NCBI RefSeq assembly: GCF_014205675.1
Contig: NZ_JACIIX010000006.1
Coordinates: 122,585 to 186,584, forward strand
Direction of reading: 5' to 3'
Length of the DNA: 64,000 nt
Source: Novispirillum itersonii
GTDB taxonomy: Bacteria > Pseudomonadota > Alphaproteobacteria > Rhodospirillales > Rhodospirillaceae
Shown here: positions 9,956 to 19,928 of the stretch, piece by piece
Layout of the letters: every line of letters begins with the position of its first letter
Position numbering within the stretch: position 1 is the first letter of the stretch
The notes under the pieces: generated by a model
Told to the model about the DNA's origin: nothing
The model's input: only the letters and a program-made list of their open reading frames with translations
Database searches by the model: none
Made by a program: the position numbers and the translations under genes

Positions 9956-10560
9956 TTATCCAGGGTCTGGCGTTTTATCTGTTCTCCGTCATCGCCGTGT
10001 TCTCGGCGGTGATGGTGATCACCGCCCGCAACCCGGTTCATTCCGTGCTGTGGCTGATCCTCACCTTCTTCAACGCGGCCGGTCTGTTCGTGCTGATGGG
10101 CGCTGAGTTCCTCGGCATGCTGCTGGTCGTGGTTTACGTCGGCGCGGTTGCGGTGCTGTTCCTGTTCGTGGTGATGATGCTGGACATCAACACCCTGAAC
10201 CTGCGGGAAGGCATGGCGGAATACATGCCGGTCGGCGTGGCCATCGGTGTGGTGCTGTTCGCCGAAATCGCCGCCATCACCGGCGGCTGGGTGCTGGCCC
10301 CTGAAATTGAGGCCGCACGGGCCCAGCCGCTGGCTGACCCGGGCGCGGTCTCCAACATTCAGGCGCTGGGGAACATCATTTACACCGACTACATCTACCT
10401 CTTCCAGGCGTCGGGTCTGGTTCTGCTGGTGGCGATGATCGGCTCGATCATGCTGACCCACCGCACCCGTCCGGGTGTGCACAAGCAGAACATCGCGGCG
10501 CAGCTTGACCGTGGCCGCACGGTGGAGCTGAAGAAGGTCTCGACCAGAGGGGGCATCTGA
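9952..10560 (+). CDS. nuoJ: NADH-quinone oxidoreductase subunit J
   Basis: This 202-residue membrane subunit has five predicted helices. It includes the family segment [20 protein letters not shown] and the glycine/valine-rich third helix [20 protein letters not shown], whose rotation accompanies turnover in known structures. A strong ribosome site (gggggagggg) precedes the ATG, and the stop overlaps the nuoK start by one base. Confidence 0.97.
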   Translation: MIIQGLAFYLFSVIAVFSAVMVITARNPVHSVLWLILTFFNAAGLFVLMGAEFLGMLLVVVYVGAVAVLFLFVVMMLDINTLNLREGMAEYMPVGVAIGVVLFAEIAAITGGWVLAPEIEAARAQPLADPGAVSNIQALGNIIYTDYIYLFQASGLVLLVAMIGSIMLTHRTRPGVHKQNIAAQLDRGRTVELKKVSTRGGI

Positions 10561-10871
10561 TGCTGACCATCGGGCTTTCGCACTATCTTTCGGTCTCGGC
10601 AATCCTGTTCGTTCTCGGGGTGATCGGGATTTTCATGAACCGCAAGAACGTGGTCATCATCCTGATGTCCATCGAACTGATGCTGCTGTCGGTGAATGTC
10701 AATATGGTGGCGTTCTCGACCTTCCTCCACGATCTGGTCGGGCAGGTGTTCAGCCTGTTCATCCTGACCGTTGCCGCTGCTGAAGCGGCGATCGGTCTGG
10801 CGATCCTGGTCGTGTTCTTCCGCAACCGTGGTTCCATCGCGGTTGAGGACATCAACCAGATGAAGGGCTGA
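10560..10871 (+). CDS. nuoK: NADH-quinone oxidoreductase subunit K
   Basis: This 103-residue, three-helix subunit is related to the MrpC antiporter subunit. The two membrane glutamates typical of the family are in [14 protein letters not shown] and in [14 protein letters not shown]. Length is typical. It overlaps nuoJ by 1 nt and is followed after 11 nt by nuoL. Confidence 0.97.
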   Translation: MLTIGLSHYLSVSAILFVLGVIGIFMNRKNVVIILMSIELMLLSVNVNMVAFSTFLHDLVGQVFSLFILTVAAAEAAIGLAILVVFFRNRGSIAVEDINQMKG

Positions 10872-10882
10872 GGAACCACGCA

Positions 10883-12814
10883 ATGTACGTCGCAGCAATC
10901 TTCCTGCCGCTTCTGGCGGCGATGATCGCCGGGTTCTTCCGCCACATTCTGGGGGACCGCGGGGCGCAGCTGGTGACCACCGGCTCCGTCATGGCCTCGG
11001 CGGCCATGTCGATCATGATTTTCATCGAGGTTGGCCTGAACGGTCAGCCGCAGAGCATTCAGCTTTTCAAGTGGATCTCCTCCGGGGATCTTCAGGTGTC
11101 CTGGTCGGTCCATGTCGATACCCTGACCGCCGTCATGCTGGTGGTGGTCACCTCGGTGTCGTCGATGGTGCACCTGTATTCGTGGGGCTACATGCACCAC
11201 GATAAGTCGGTGCCCCGTTTCATGGCCTACCTGTCGCTGTTCACCTTCATGATGCTGATGCTGGTGACCGCCGATAACCTCGTTCAGCTGTTCTTCGGCT
11301 GGGAAGGCGTCGGTCTGGCGTCTTACCTGCTGATCGGCTTCTGGTACGAAAAGCCGTCGGCCAACGCCGCCGCCATCAAGGCCTTCGTTGTCAACCGTGT
11401 CGGTGACTTTGGCTTCGCGCTGGGGATCTTCGGGGTGTATTTCCTGTTCGGCTCCGTCGAATTCAAGGACATCTTCGCCGCCGTCCCGGAATATGCTGAT
11501 GCCACCGTTACCTTCTTCGGCATTCAGGCGCACGCCCTGACCATCATCGGTCTGCTGCTGTTCGTCGGTGCCATGGGTAAGTCGGCTCAGCTTGGCCTGC
11601 ACACCTGGCTGCCGGATGCGATGGAAGGCCCGACCCCGGTGTCCGCCCTCATCCACGCTGCCACCATGGTGACCGCCGGTGTGTTCATGGTCAGCCGCAT
11701 GTCGCCGCTGTATGAATATGCCCCGGATGCGCTGGCGGTGATTGCGGTTGTCGGTGCCACCACCGCCTTCTTCGCCGCCACTGTCGGCTGCACCCAGAAC
11801 GACATCAAGCGCGTGATCGCGTACTCCACCTGTTCGCAGCTGGGTTACATGTTCTTCGCCATCGGCGTGCATGCCTATCAGGCCGCCGTGTTCCACCTGA
11901 TGACCCACGCCTTCTTCAAGGCGCTGCTGTTCCTCGGGGCCGGTTCCGTCATTCACGCCATGTCTGACGAACAGGACATCCGCAAGATGGGCGGGATCTG
12001 GAAGCACATTCCGGTCACCTATGCCATGATGTGGGTCGGGTCTCTGGCTCTGGCCGGTATCCCGTTTTTTGCCGGGTACTATTCCAAGGACATGATTCTG
12101 GAAGCCGCTTACGCGTCGCATTCCGGCCCGGGCATGTATGCGTTCGTCCTCGGCATCGCTGCCGCCGGGATGACCGCGTTCTACTCCTGGCGTCTGCTGA
12201 TCATGACCTTCCACGGTAAGCCGCGCGCCAACGAGCATGTCATGGGCCATATCCATGAAAGCCCGCCGGTGATGCTGGTTCCGCTGCTGGTTCTGGCGGT
12301 TGGTGCCCTGTTCTCCGGGTATGTCGGCTACGATCTGTTCGTCGGTGAAGGCCGCGAGGCGTTCTGGGGTGAGGCGATCAAGGTTCTTGATGCCACCGAC
12401 TCCGTTGCCCACGCTCACCATGTTCCGTCCTGGGTGAAGCTGCTGCCGCTGTACATGAGCGTTGGCGGGATTGCTCTGGCCTACGTGCTGTATCTGTTTG
12501 CTCCGGGCATCCCGGGTGTTATTGCCCGCGTGTTCCGTCCGGTTTATCTGTTCCTGCTCAACAAGTGGTACTTCGACGAACTGTATGACCGCATCTTCGT
12601 GCGTCCGGCGTTCGTTCTGGGCCGCCACTTCTGGAAGGGCGGGGATGGTGCGCTGATCGATGGCGTCGGCCCCGACGGGATCGCCGCCGCCACCCGGGAC
12701 ATCGCTCGCCGCGTGTCGCGGGCCCAGTCTGGCTACCTGTATCACTACACCTTCGCCATGATCCTTGGTGTTGCGGTGTTCGTGACCTGGTTCCTGATGT
12801 CAAAGGCAGGATAA
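10883..12814 (+). CDS. nuoL: NADH-quinone oxidoreductase subunit L (proton-pumping)
   Basis: This 643-residue antiporter-like subunit is at the distal end of the membrane arm. The core helices include FFGWEGVGLASYLLIGFWYE (pumping glutamate), HTWLPDAMEGPTPVSALIHA and DIKRVIAYSTCSQLGYM (lysine of the proton path). The C-terminal region provides the long lateral helix and a final anchor helix (ILGVAVFVTWFLM). Ordinary for the family. Confidence 0.98.
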   Translation: MYVAAIFLPLLAAMIAGFFRHILGDRGAQLVTTGSVMASAAMSIMIFIEVGLNGQPQSIQLFKWISSGDLQVSWSVHVDTLTAVMLVVVTSVSSMVHLYSWGYMHHDKSVPRFMAYLSLFTFMMLMLVTADNLVQLFFGWEGVGLASYLLIGFWYEKPSANAAAIKAFVVNRVGDFGFALGIFGVYFLFGSVEFKDIFAAVPEYADATVTFFGIQAHALTIIGLLLFVGAMGKSAQLGLHTWLPDAMEGPTPVSALIHAATMVTAGVFMVSRMSPLYEYAPDALAVIAVVGATTAFFAATVGCTQNDIKRVIAYSTCSQLGYMFFAIGVHAYQAAVFHLMTHAFFKALLFLGAGSVIHAMSDEQDIRKMGGIWKHIPVTYAMMWVGSLALAGIPFFAGYYSKDMILEAAYASHSGPGMYAFVLGIAAAGMTAFYSWRLLIMTFHGKPRANEHVMGHIHESPPVMLVPLLVLAVGALFSGYVGYDLFVGEGREAFWGEAIKVLDATDSVAHAHHVPSWVKLLPLYMSVGGIALAYVLYLFAPGIPGVIARVFRPVYLFLLNKWYFDELYDRIFVRPAFVLGRHFWKGGDGALIDGVGPDGIAAATRDIARRVSRAQSGYLYHYTFAMILGVAVFVTWFLMSKAG

Positions 12815-12820
12815 GCACCG

Positions 12821-14335
12821 ATGACCGACCTTCCCTTGCTGTCACTCGTCACCTTTCTTCCTCTGGTCGGCGCGGCGTTCATTCTGTTCGTCCGTGGTGA
12901 TGAGGCTGTCGTTGCGCGCAATGCCCGCAATGTGGCCCTGCTGACCTCTCTGGCCACTTTCGTTCTGTCGCTGGCCCTGTGGCGGGGGTTCAACCCCGCC
13001 ACGGCCGACTTCCAGTTTGTCGAGAAAGTGCAGTGGCTGCCCGACTGGGGCATCAACTATCACATGGGCATCGACGGCATTTCGCTGTTCTTTGTCCTGC
13101 TGTCCACCTTCCTGACCCCGATCTGCATTCTGTCGACCTGGGGCGCGGTGGAAAAGCGCGTGAAGGAATACATGCTGGCCTTTCTGGTCCTTGAGACCTT
13201 CATGATCGGCATGTTCTGCGCGCTGGACTATGTGATCTTCTACATCTTCTTCGAAGCGGTCCTGATCCCGATGTTCATCATCATCGGGGTGTGGGGTGGT
13301 CCGCGCCGGGTGTATGCTGCCTTCAAGTTCTTCCTGTACACTCTGTTCGGCTCGGTCCTGATGCTGGTGGCCCTGCTGGCGATGCTCTATGTCGCCGGGA
13401 CCACTGACATCCCGACCCTGATGCAGACCCGCTTCCCGTACGAAATGCAGCTGTGGCTGTGGCTGGCGATGTTTGCCTCTTTCGCGGTCAAGGTGCCGAT
13501 GTGGCCGGTTCATACCTGGCTGCCCGATGCCCACGTGGAAGCCCCGACCGCCGGGTCCGTCATTCTGGCCGGTGTGCTGCTGAAGATGGGTGGCTACGGT
13601 TTCATCCGCTTCTCGATCCCGATGCTGCCGGAAGCGACCGAATTCTTCGCGCCGATGGTGTTCACCCTGTCCATCATTGCTGTCATCTACACCTCGCTGG
13701 TTGCGCTGGTGCAGGACGACATGAAGAAGCTGATTGCCTATTCCTCCGTTGCCCACATGGGCTTTGTGACCATCGGTGTGTTTGCCCTCAACCAGCAGGC
13801 CATCGAAGGCGCCATCTTCCAGATGCTGTCCCACGGGGTGGTGTCCGGTGCGCTGTTCCTGTGCGTCGGTGTGGTCTACGACCGCCTGCACACCCGTGAA
13901 ATCGCCCGGTACGGCGGCCTGTCCAACACCATGCCGAAGTACGCCACCGTCTTCCTGTTCTTCACCATGGCCTCCGTCGGCCTGCCGGGCACTGCCGGGT
14001 TCGTCGGCGAATTCATGGTCCTGCTGGGGGCTTTCCAGACCAGCACCTGGGTCGGCCTGTTTGCCGCCACCGGTCTGATCCTGGGCGCCACCTATGCCCT
14101 GCTCCTGTACCGTCGCATCTGCTTCGGCAAGCTGGATAAGGAAGACCTGAAGGCGCTGCTGGACATGAGCCCGCGGGAAATCGCGATGTTCGTTCCGCTG
14201 ATCCTGGTGGTGCTGTGGATGGGGATCTATCCGTCCTCGTTCCTTGATCCGATGCATGCGTCGGTTGTTCACCTGATCGAGAACTATCAGTCCGCGCTGG
14301 CGGCCGCCAACGGCGGTTCGGTTGCCGCGAACTGA
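12821..14335 (+). CDS. nuoM: NADH-quinone oxidoreductase subunit M (proton-pumping)
   Basis: This 504-residue, 14-helix antiporter-like subunit shows the conserved pieces [34 protein letters not shown] with the pumping glutamate, [20 protein letters not shown] and [18 protein letters not shown]. It starts 6 bp after nuoL. The nuoN ATG is 31 bp after its stop. Confidence 0.98.
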   Translation: MTDLPLLSLVTFLPLVGAAFILFVRGDEAVVARNARNVALLTSLATFVLSLALWRGFNPATADFQFVEKVQWLPDWGINYHMGIDGISLFFVLLSTFLTPICILSTWGAVEKRVKEYMLAFLVLETFMIGMFCALDYVIFYIFFEAVLIPMFIIIGVWGGPRRVYAAFKFFLYTLFGSVLMLVALLAMLYVAGTTDIPTLMQTRFPYEMQLWLWLAMFASFAVKVPMWPVHTWLPDAHVEAPTAGSVILAGVLLKMGGYGFIRFSIPMLPEATEFFAPMVFTLSIIAVIYTSLVALVQDDMKKLIAYSSVAHMGFVTIGVFALNQQAIEGAIFQMLSHGVVSGALFLCVGVVYDRLHTREIARYGGLSNTMPKYATVFLFFTMASVGLPGTAGFVGEFMVLLGAFQTSTWVGLFAATGLILGATYALLLYRRICFGKLDKEDLKALLDMSPREIAMFVPLILVVLWMGIYPSSFLDPMHASVVHLIENYQSALAAANGGSVAAN

Positions 14336-14366
14336 CGACGGGCAGGCAGAAGAAGGTATAGACACA

Positions 14367-15803
14367 ATGACTGTGATCGCAAACCTGGGTGCTGCTGCTC
14401 CCGAGTTGTTCCTGGCAGGGGCGGGGATTGTCCTGCTCATGTTCGGGGTGTTCCGGAAGTCCGACGCGACGGCGCAGGTCGGCTGGCTGGCTGTGGCCGC
14501 GCTGGTCGCTGCCGCCGGGCTGGTGCTGACCGGCTCGAAAGGGTCGGCCACCCTGTTCAACGGGCTGTTCGTCACCGACGGCTTTGCCGTGTTCACCAAA
14601 CTGGCGACCCTTGGGGCGTCGGCGCTGACCCTGATCCTGTCGCTGTCGTGGCTGGCTCAGGAGCAGGTCAAGAAGTTCGAGTATGCGATCCTCATCATTT
14701 TCGCCACCCTTGGCATGCTGATGATGATCTCCGCCAACAACCTGATGAGCCTGTACCTCGGTCTGGAGCTTCAGGGGCTGGCGGCCTACGTTCTCGCCGC
14801 GTTCAAGCGCGATACCCTGAAGTCCACGGAATCCGGTCTGAAGTACTTCATTCTGGGCTCCGTTGCCTCCGGCCTGCTGCTGTATGGCATGTCGCTGGTC
14901 TATGGCTTCACCGGGACCACCAGCTTCGACAAGCTGGCGGAAGTGCTGTCGCATCACCCGTCCACCGGCGTGATGGTCGGTCTGGTGTTCATGCTGTCGG
15001 GCATGGCGTTCAAGGTTTCTGCCGCGCCGTTCCACATGTGGACCCCGGACGTGTATGAAGGCGCGCCGACCCCGGTCACCGCGTTCTTCGCCATTGCCCC
15101 GAAAGTGGCGGCAATTGCCCTGTTCATCCGTCTGCTGGCCGGTCCGTTCGCTGATCTGGTCGGGGCGTGGCAGCAGGTGGTGTGGCTGATCTCGATCCTG
15201 TCGATGGCCATCGGTGCTTTCGGCGCGATCAACCAGACCAACATCAAGCGCCTGCTGGCTTATTCCTCGATCGGTCACATGGGCTATGTGCTGGTCGGCC
15301 TGACCGTTGCCTCGCCGGAAGGCGTGCGTGGTGCGCTGGTCTACCTTGCCCTCTATGTGTTCATGAACGTCGGTGCCTTTGCCGTCGTCCTGTCGATGCG
15401 CCAGAAGGGCCGGGCGGTGGAAAGCATCTCCGATCTGTCCGGTCTGTCGCGGACCTCGCCGGGTCTGGCCGCTGCCCTGACCATCTTCATGTTCTCGATG
15501 GCCGGTATCCCGCCGCTCGCCGGGTTCTTCTCCAAGCTGTACGTGTTTATGGCGGCGGTGAAGGCCGGGATGTTCGGTCTGGCGATCATCGGCGTTCTGA
15601 CCTCGGTGGTGTCGGCGTTCTATTACATCCGCGTCATCAAGATCATGTACTTCGATGAGCCGGTGGATAGCTTTGACCGTCCGGCGACGGCCAACACCGT
15701 CATCCTGTGGGGCACCTCTGCCGTTACCCTGCTGTTCTGGCTGTGGCCGGCGGCGCTGATCAATTCGGCGCAGACGGCGGCTCAGGTTCTGTTCCCGGGT
15801 TAA
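14367..15803 (+). CDS. nuoN: NADH-quinone oxidoreductase subunit N (proton-pumping)
   Basis: This 478-residue antiporter-like subunit has the family segments NNLMSLYLGLELQGLAAYVL, AAPFHMWTPDVYEGAPTPVT and NIKRLLAYSSIGHMGYVLVG. I use ATG 14367 (MTVIANLG), which has an AGAAGG ribosome site; the longer frame from 14322 overlaps nuoM and begins with a polar segment. It is the last nuo gene, with birA starting 4 nt after its stop. Confidence 0.97.
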   Translation: MTVIANLGAAAPELFLAGAGIVLLMFGVFRKSDATAQVGWLAVAALVAAAGLVLTGSKGSATLFNGLFVTDGFAVFTKLATLGASALTLILSLSWLAQEQVKKFEYAILIIFATLGMLMMISANNLMSLYLGLELQGLAAYVLAAFKRDTLKSTESGLKYFILGSVASGLLLYGMSLVYGFTGTTSFDKLAEVLSHHPSTGVMVGLVFMLSGMAFKVSAAPFHMWTPDVYEGAPTPVTAFFAIAPKVAAIALFIRLLAGPFADLVGAWQQVVWLISILSMAIGAFGAINQTNIKRLLAYSSIGHMGYVLVGLTVASPEGVRGALVYLALYVFMNVGAFAVVLSMRQKGRAVESISDLSGLSRTSPGLAAALTIFMFSMAGIPPLAGFFSKLYVFMAAVKAGMFGLAIIGVLTSVVSAFYYIRVIKIMYFDEPVDSFDRPATANTVILWGTSAVTLLFWLWPAALINSAQTAAQVLFPG

Positions 15804-15807
15804 GTCC

Positions 15808-16572
15808 TTGGACACGGCCAACGAGCGTGTAAGCCGCGAGGCGCTGCCCCATGGGTGGCGCCTCGTCCTTTTGCAGGAAACTGATTCCACCAACCTTGAA
15901 CTCCGCCGCCGCCGTGACAGTGATCCGGGGGAGGGGCTGGCGGTGGTTGCTGCCCGCCAGACCAGCGGGCGGGGGCGGCGGGGCCGGGAATGGACCAGCC
16001 CGGAAGGGAACCTGTATATCTCCATCCGCTTGGACAGTCGGCCCGGGGGACTGCCGACCGCAGCACAGCTGTCGTTCGTGGCTGCCGTGGCCCTGACCGA
16101 TGCTCTGCGCGATGTTGCCCCGCATGTACCGATTCGCTGCAAATGGCCGAATGATCTTCTGGTCAACGGGGCCAAGATTTCCGGTATTCTGCTGGAGAGT
16201 GATGATCCCTATGTCATTGTCGGGATCGGTGTGAATCTGGTGTGGTCCCCCCCGCCGGGGCAGGCGCTGTATCCGGCAACGAACCTGCGGCAGGAAGGGG
16301 CGGTGGTCAGCCCGGAAACCTTGGCGGCGGCTTTATGCCGTCATCTTGCCGCCTGTACGCAGCTGTGGCGGGACGGCGGGTTCGCCCCGATCCGTTCGGC
16401 GTGGCTGGAGGTGGCGCAGGGGCGCGGGCAAACGGTGACGGCCCGCCTGCATGACGGCTCCGAACAGCAGGGTGAGTTTGTTGACCTTGACGCCGATGGG
16501 GCGCTTGTGTTGCAAAGCAACATGGGGCGCATCCGTATCATGGCGGCAGATGTGTTCTTTGGGGCACGCTAG
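15808..16572 (+). CDS. birA: Biotin-[acetyl-CoA-carboxylase] ligase
   Basis: This 254-residue single-domain biotin protein ligase lacks the N-terminal DNA-binding domain of enterobacterial BirA, so it is probably not a repressor. Motifs are ETDSTN at about residue 25, [21 protein letters not shown] (biotinyl-AMP loop) and [17 protein letters not shown] with the catalytic lysines. The start is a TTG 4 nt after nuoN, with no closer ATG, so translation is probably coupled. It attaches biotin to carboxylases such as AccB. Confidence 0.93.
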   Translation: MDTANERVSREALPHGWRLVLLQETDSTNLELRRRRDSDPGEGLAVVAARQTSGRGRRGREWTSPEGNLYISIRLDSRPGGLPTAAQLSFVAAVALTDALRDVAPHVPIRCKWPNDLLVNGAKISGILLESDDPYVIVGIGVNLVWSPPPGQALYPATNLRQEGAVVSPETLAAALCRHLAACTQLWRDGGFAPIRSAWLEVAQGRGQTVTARLHDGSEQQGEFVDLDADGALVLQSNMGRIRIMAADVFFGAR

Positions 16573-16691
16573 GCCCCGGTAGCAGGAACAAAGGGTCCGT
16601 CCGGCCTGTCAGGGCCGGGCCAACGCAAGACCCGGAGGAAACAGCACACCGGCCTGAGAATAAAGGCCGGGTGCACGGAGCGGAGTCAGAA
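16573..16691 (+). other. 119-bp spacer with hairpin before coaX
   Basis: The spacer contains an imperfect inverted repeat (caccggcct with aggccgggtg, about 16646-16673) about 20 nt before the coaX start. There is no T-run, so it is not an obvious terminator. It could tune coaX translation or simply separate coaX from birA. Confidence 0.3.
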
Positions 16692-17465
16692 ATGCTGCTG
16701 GTGATTGATTCTGGCAACACCAACACTGTCTTTGCAGTGTATGATGGTGACGTCCTGCGCGGCGAGTGGCGGTCCTCGACCCGGTCTGACCGGACCGCTG
16801 ACGAATACGGCGTCTGGCTGTCGCAGTTGATGCAGTTCATTGACCTGAAGCGGGAAGACATCAAGGATGCGATCATCGCGTCGGTGGTTCCCGCCAACCT
16901 GTTTACGCTGAAAACCCTGTGTCGCCGCTATTTTGCCACCGAACCGCTGGTGATCGGTGAGCCGACGGTGGATCTGGGGTTGCAGATTATGATGGACCGT
17001 CCGGAAGAGGTGGGGGCTGACCGGCTGGTCAACGCTGTCGCCGCCCATGTGAAGTACGTGGGTCCGCTGATTGTCATCGATTTCGGCACCGCGACCACCT
17101 TTGATGTGGTGGATGGGGCCGGAAATTATCACGGGGGCTGCATCTGCCCGGGGATCAACCTGTCGCTGGAGGCCCTGCATATGGCGGCGGCCCAGCTGCC
17201 ACGGGTGGCGGTCGGACGGCCGGCGCAGGTGATCGGCAAGTCCACCGTCCCGGCCATGCGGTCCGGGATTTACTGGGGTTACGTCGGCTTGATCGAGGGC
17301 TTGGTCAAGCGCATATCAGAAGAATTCGGGGCTCCGATGACGGTCATCGCCACCGGCGGGCTCGCCCCCCTGTTTATCGAGGCCACAGAGGCCATTCATC
17401 ACCTTGATCAGGATCTGACCCTGCGGGGCCTGGTTGAGATTTACCGAAGAAATAAGGCAGCATGA
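16692..17465 (+). CDS. coaX: Type III pantothenate kinase
   Basis: This 257-residue enzyme of the ASKHA fold catalyses the first step of coenzyme A synthesis. The phosphate-binding motif [18 protein letters not shown] is at the N-terminus, and [12 protein letters not shown] and [14 protein letters not shown] carry the catalytic aspartate and nucleotide contacts. I chose ATG 16692 over the GTG at 16671 because the conserved fold starts at this Met and GGAG precedes it. Its stop overlaps the rnj start by 4 nt. birA-coaX-rnj after nuoN is a widespread alphaproteobacterial order. Confidence 0.96.
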   Translation: MLLVIDSGNTNTVFAVYDGDVLRGEWRSSTRSDRTADEYGVWLSQLMQFIDLKREDIKDAIIASVVPANLFTLKTLCRRYFATEPLVIGEPTVDLGLQIMMDRPEEVGADRLVNAVAAHVKYVGPLIVIDFGTATTFDVVDGAGNYHGGCICPGINLSLEALHMAAAQLPRVAVGRPAQVIGKSTVPAMRSGIYWGYVGLIEGLVKRISEEFGAPMTVIATGGLAPLFIEATEAIHHLDQDLTLRGLVEIYRRNKAA

Positions 17466-19144
17466 GCGAAAAGACCCTTCCGCAAATCCGGCGGGCCCCG
17501 AAAGACGGTCTGGTATTCCTTCCGTTGGGGGGGACCGGCGAAATCGGTATGAACCTCAATGTCTACGGCTGCAACGGCAAGTGGCTGGCCGTGGATATGG
17601 GGGTCAGTTTCGGCGACGATTCAATCCCCGGCGTTGATGTGGTTATGCCCGACCACCTGTTTCTGGAAGAACAGGCGCAGGATCTGGTCGGGATCGTCAT
17701 CACCCACGCCCACGAGGACCACATCGGGGCCGTTGCCTATATGTGGCCCGATCTGCGGTGTCCGGTTTATGCCACTCCGTTTGCGGCGGAGTTCCTGAAG
17801 CTGAAGCTGAAGGAAGAGGGCATCGAGAAGGACGTGCCGGTGCATGTGGTGCCGCTGGGCGGCAAGATCAATCTCGATCCGTTCGAGATTGAATTCGTGT
17901 CCCTCACCCATTCGATTCCCGAACCGAACGGGCTGATGATCCGCACTCCGCACGGTAATGTCTACCATACCGGTGACTGGAAGCTGGATCCGGAGCCGCT
18001 GGTCGGCCCGGACGCCGATACCAAGCGCCTGCGTGAGCTGGGCGATGAAGGTATTCTGGCCGTCATCAGCGACAGCACCAACATTATGAACCCCGGTCAT
18101 TCCGGCTCGGAAGGGGAAGTCCGCCGCAGCCTGACCGAGGTGATCGGCCGCTTTGGCGGTAAGGTGGCGGTGTCGTGCTTTGCCTCCAACGTTGCCCGTC
18201 TGGAAACCGTGATCGGCGCCGCCCGGGCCAATGGCCGTCAGGTGTGTCTGGTCGGGCGGTCGCTGTGGCGGATCGTCGATGTGGCGCGTGAATGCGGTTA
18301 CCTACAGGATGTGGGCCGTCTGCTCGAAGCGGAACAGGCTGACCGTCTGCCGGCCCGCGAGGTTCTGTATGTCTGCACCGGCAGCCAGGGGGAACCGCGG
18401 GCAGCGATGACCCGGATCGCCTGGGGCCATCATCCCTACGTCAAGCTGGGGAAGGGCGATGTCTGCCTGTTCTCCTCCCGTGTGATTCCGGGCAACGAGC
18501 GGGCGATTTTCCGCCTGCATAATCAGCTGGTGCGGGAAGGGGTGGAGGTGATCACCGACCGTGACGCCTTCATCCATGTGTCCGGCCATCCGGGGCAGGA
18601 GGAAGTGGCGGAGCTGTACAGCCTGCTGCGGCCGCAGATGGTGATTCCGGTGCACGGCGAACGTCGCCACCTCCAGATCCATGCCGATTTTGCCCTGAAC
18701 CACGGGGCGCAGGATACGGCGGTGATCGACAATGGCGATGTCCTTCAGCTGGCTCCGCTCGGTCCGAAGGTGGTTGCCTCGGCTCCGATTGGCCGCCTGA
18801 CCGTGGATGGTGACCGCATTGTTCCGATGGACAGCCCGGTGCTGAAGGACCGTCGCAAGATGGTCACCAATGGTGCTGCGGTGGTGACACTGGTGATGGA
18901 GGGCACCCGGCTGGTTGCGGACCCGCTGGTGACGACGCACGGGCTGTTTACCCCGGATGATGATGAGGAAGGGGGCGGTGACAGCCTGATCCGCGCCGTG
19001 CGGGATGCGGTTGACCGCCTTGACCGGCGGGAGAAGGCGGACGATGACGCCGTGCAGGAAGCGGCCCGCCGCGCCCTGCGGAAGGTGCTGCACATTGATC
19101 AGGGCCGCAAGCCGGTGACGGATGTGCATCTGGTCCGCCTGTAA
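17462..19144 (+). CDS. rnj: Ribonuclease J
   Basis: This 560-residue metallo-beta-lactamase/beta-CASP ribonuclease processes and decays RNA, with 5'-exonuclease and endonuclease activity in the family. The metal site [10 protein letters not shown] lies at about residues 80-89, with further ligands in [11 protein letters not shown] and in the C-terminal GHPGQEE and PVHGERRHL segments. The last 100 residues form the small C-terminal dimerisation domain. Ends with a standard TAA. Translationally coupled to coaX. Confidence 0.95.
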   Translation: MSEKTLPQIRRAPKDGLVFLPLGGTGEIGMNLNVYGCNGKWLAVDMGVSFGDDSIPGVDVVMPDHLFLEEQAQDLVGIVITHAHEDHIGAVAYMWPDLRCPVYATPFAAEFLKLKLKEEGIEKDVPVHVVPLGGKINLDPFEIEFVSLTHSIPEPNGLMIRTPHGNVYHTGDWKLDPEPLVGPDADTKRLRELGDEGILAVISDSTNIMNPGHSGSEGEVRRSLTEVIGRFGGKVAVSCFASNVARLETVIGAARANGRQVCLVGRSLWRIVDVARECGYLQDVGRLLEAEQADRLPAREVLYVCTGSQGEPRAAMTRIAWGHHPYVKLGKGDVCLFSSRVIPGNERAIFRLHNQLVREGVEVITDRDAFIHVSGHPGQEEVAELYSLLRPQMVIPVHGERRHLQIHADFALNHGAQDTAVIDNGDVLQLAPLGPKVVASAPIGRLTVDGDRIVPMDSPVLKDRRKMVTNGAAVVTLVMEGTRLVADPLVTTHGLFTPDDDEEGGGDSLIRAVRDAVDRLDRREKADDDAVQEAARRALRKVLHIDQGRKPVTDVHLVRL

Positions 19145-19161
19145 TTTTCTGCGTGAGTATC

Positions 19162-19183
19162 GGGCCGGGAGCAATTCCGGCCC
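19162..19183 (+). terminator. Weak hairpin between rnj and mce
   Basis: GGGCCGG and CCGGCCC form a 7-bp GC stem with an 8-nt loop just after rnj, followed by cagctttataaaa rather than a clean T-run. It may attenuate rather than stop transcription into mce. Confidence 0.35.
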
Positions 19184-19258
19184 CAGCTTTATAAAACCCG
19201 GAACAACCGGGATCCGCGGATGAAACAACGATCTGAGACCTGAGGAGAGGACACACCC

Positions 19259-19663
19259 ATGATTGGACGCCTGAACCACGTTGCCATTGCCGTTCCGGAT
19301 CTGGAGGCGGCCACCGCCACCTACCGTGATGTTCTCGGGGCCAAGGTTTCCGCCCCGGTGCCGCAAGTTGCCCATGGCGTGACCGTGGTGTTCGTGGAGC
19401 TGGACAATACCAAGATCGAACTGCTGCATCCGCTGGGGGAAACCAGCCCGATTGCCGGTTTTCTTGCCAAGAACAGCAGCGGTGGCATTCACCATGTCTG
19501 CTACGAAGTGGCCGATATCTATGCGGCCCGCGATAAGCTGAAGGCGGAAGGGATGCGGGTGCTTGGCGACGGGGAGCCGAAGATCGGGGCCCATGATAAG
19601 CCGGTCCTGTTCCTGCATCCGAAGGATTTCAACGGCACTCTGGTGGAGCTGGAGCAGGCCTGA
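19259..19663 (+). CDS. mce: Methylmalonyl-CoA epimerase
   Basis: This 134-residue vicinal-oxygen-chelate protein interconverts the R and S forms of methylmalonyl-CoA in propionyl-CoA metabolism. It has the two paired beta-alpha-beta motifs with metal ligands: LNHVAIAVPDLEAA at the start, FVELDNTKIELLHP, GIHHVCYEVADI, and the final LVELEQA. TGAGGAGAGG precedes the ATG. Its place after rnj is common in alphaproteobacteria. A strong terminator follows. Confidence 0.95.
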   Translation: MIGRLNHVAIAVPDLEAATATYRDVLGAKVSAPVPQVAHGVTVVFVELDNTKIELLHPLGETSPIAGFLAKNSSGGIHHVCYEVADIYAARDKLKAEGMRVLGDGEPKIGAHDKPVLFLHPKDFNGTLVELEQA

Positions 19664-19756
19664 TCCGGCGCTGATCCATCCTTGAGGCGGCTTTGCCTTT
19701 TTACACCAGTGCGTTGTCCCCCTTGATCGGGGACCGTTTTGGCAAACCACAGGATC

Positions 19757-19796
19757 CCGGGCCTGAGCAGATACGGCTCAGGCCCGGTCCTTTTTC
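19757..19796 (+). terminator. Rho-independent terminator after mce
   Basis: A perfect 12-bp stem (ccgggcctgagc with gctcaggcccgg) and a 7-nt loop are followed by tcctttttcc. It probably ends the transcript that carries rnj and mce. Confidence 0.85.
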
Positions 19797-19805
19797 CGGG
19801 ACTTG

Positions 19806-19848
19806 GAGCATTTTCGGTTGAGTGGACTCCGATCAATCGAAAATGCTT
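19806..19848. repeat. Small palindromic intergenic repeat, copy 1
   Basis: GAGCATTTTCG at the left pairs with CGAAAATGCTT at the right, around an inner GAGTGGACTCC core. The pattern gagcattttc...gtggac...gaaaatgc resembles a small palindromic repeat common between genes in Rhizobiales and relatives. The neighbouring copy lies in opposite orientation. Confidence 0.6.
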
Positions 19849-19863
19849 CATTTTTAAAAAGTT

Positions 19864-19913
19864 AGAGCATTCTCAACCGCAAAACCGGTGTCCACTTTTG
19901 CTGAAAACGCTCT
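19864..19913. repeat. Small palindromic intergenic repeat, copy 2 (inverted)
   Basis: AGAGCATTCTC at the left and GAAAACGCTCT at the right are near-complementary ends. Read on the minus strand, the interior gives AGTGGACACCGGTTTTGCGG, the form of the same repeat seen with its GTGGACACCGGTT core. Together with copy 1 this makes an inverted pair 15 bp apart, ending about 15 bp before the next gene. Confidence 0.6.
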
Positions 19914-19928
19914 CAAGGGAGGGAGTGC

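Noticed and set aside
10583-12745. A 720-residue minus-strand frame opposite nuoL
   Set aside because: Histidine- and glutamine-rich antisense of a certain gene; no domain visible.
19259-19663. Methylmalonyl-CoA epimerase as evidence for rhodoquinone-linked propionate fermentation
   Set aside because: The gene sits after rnj in many alphaproteobacteria without rhodoquinone, so its position carries no information on that pathway.
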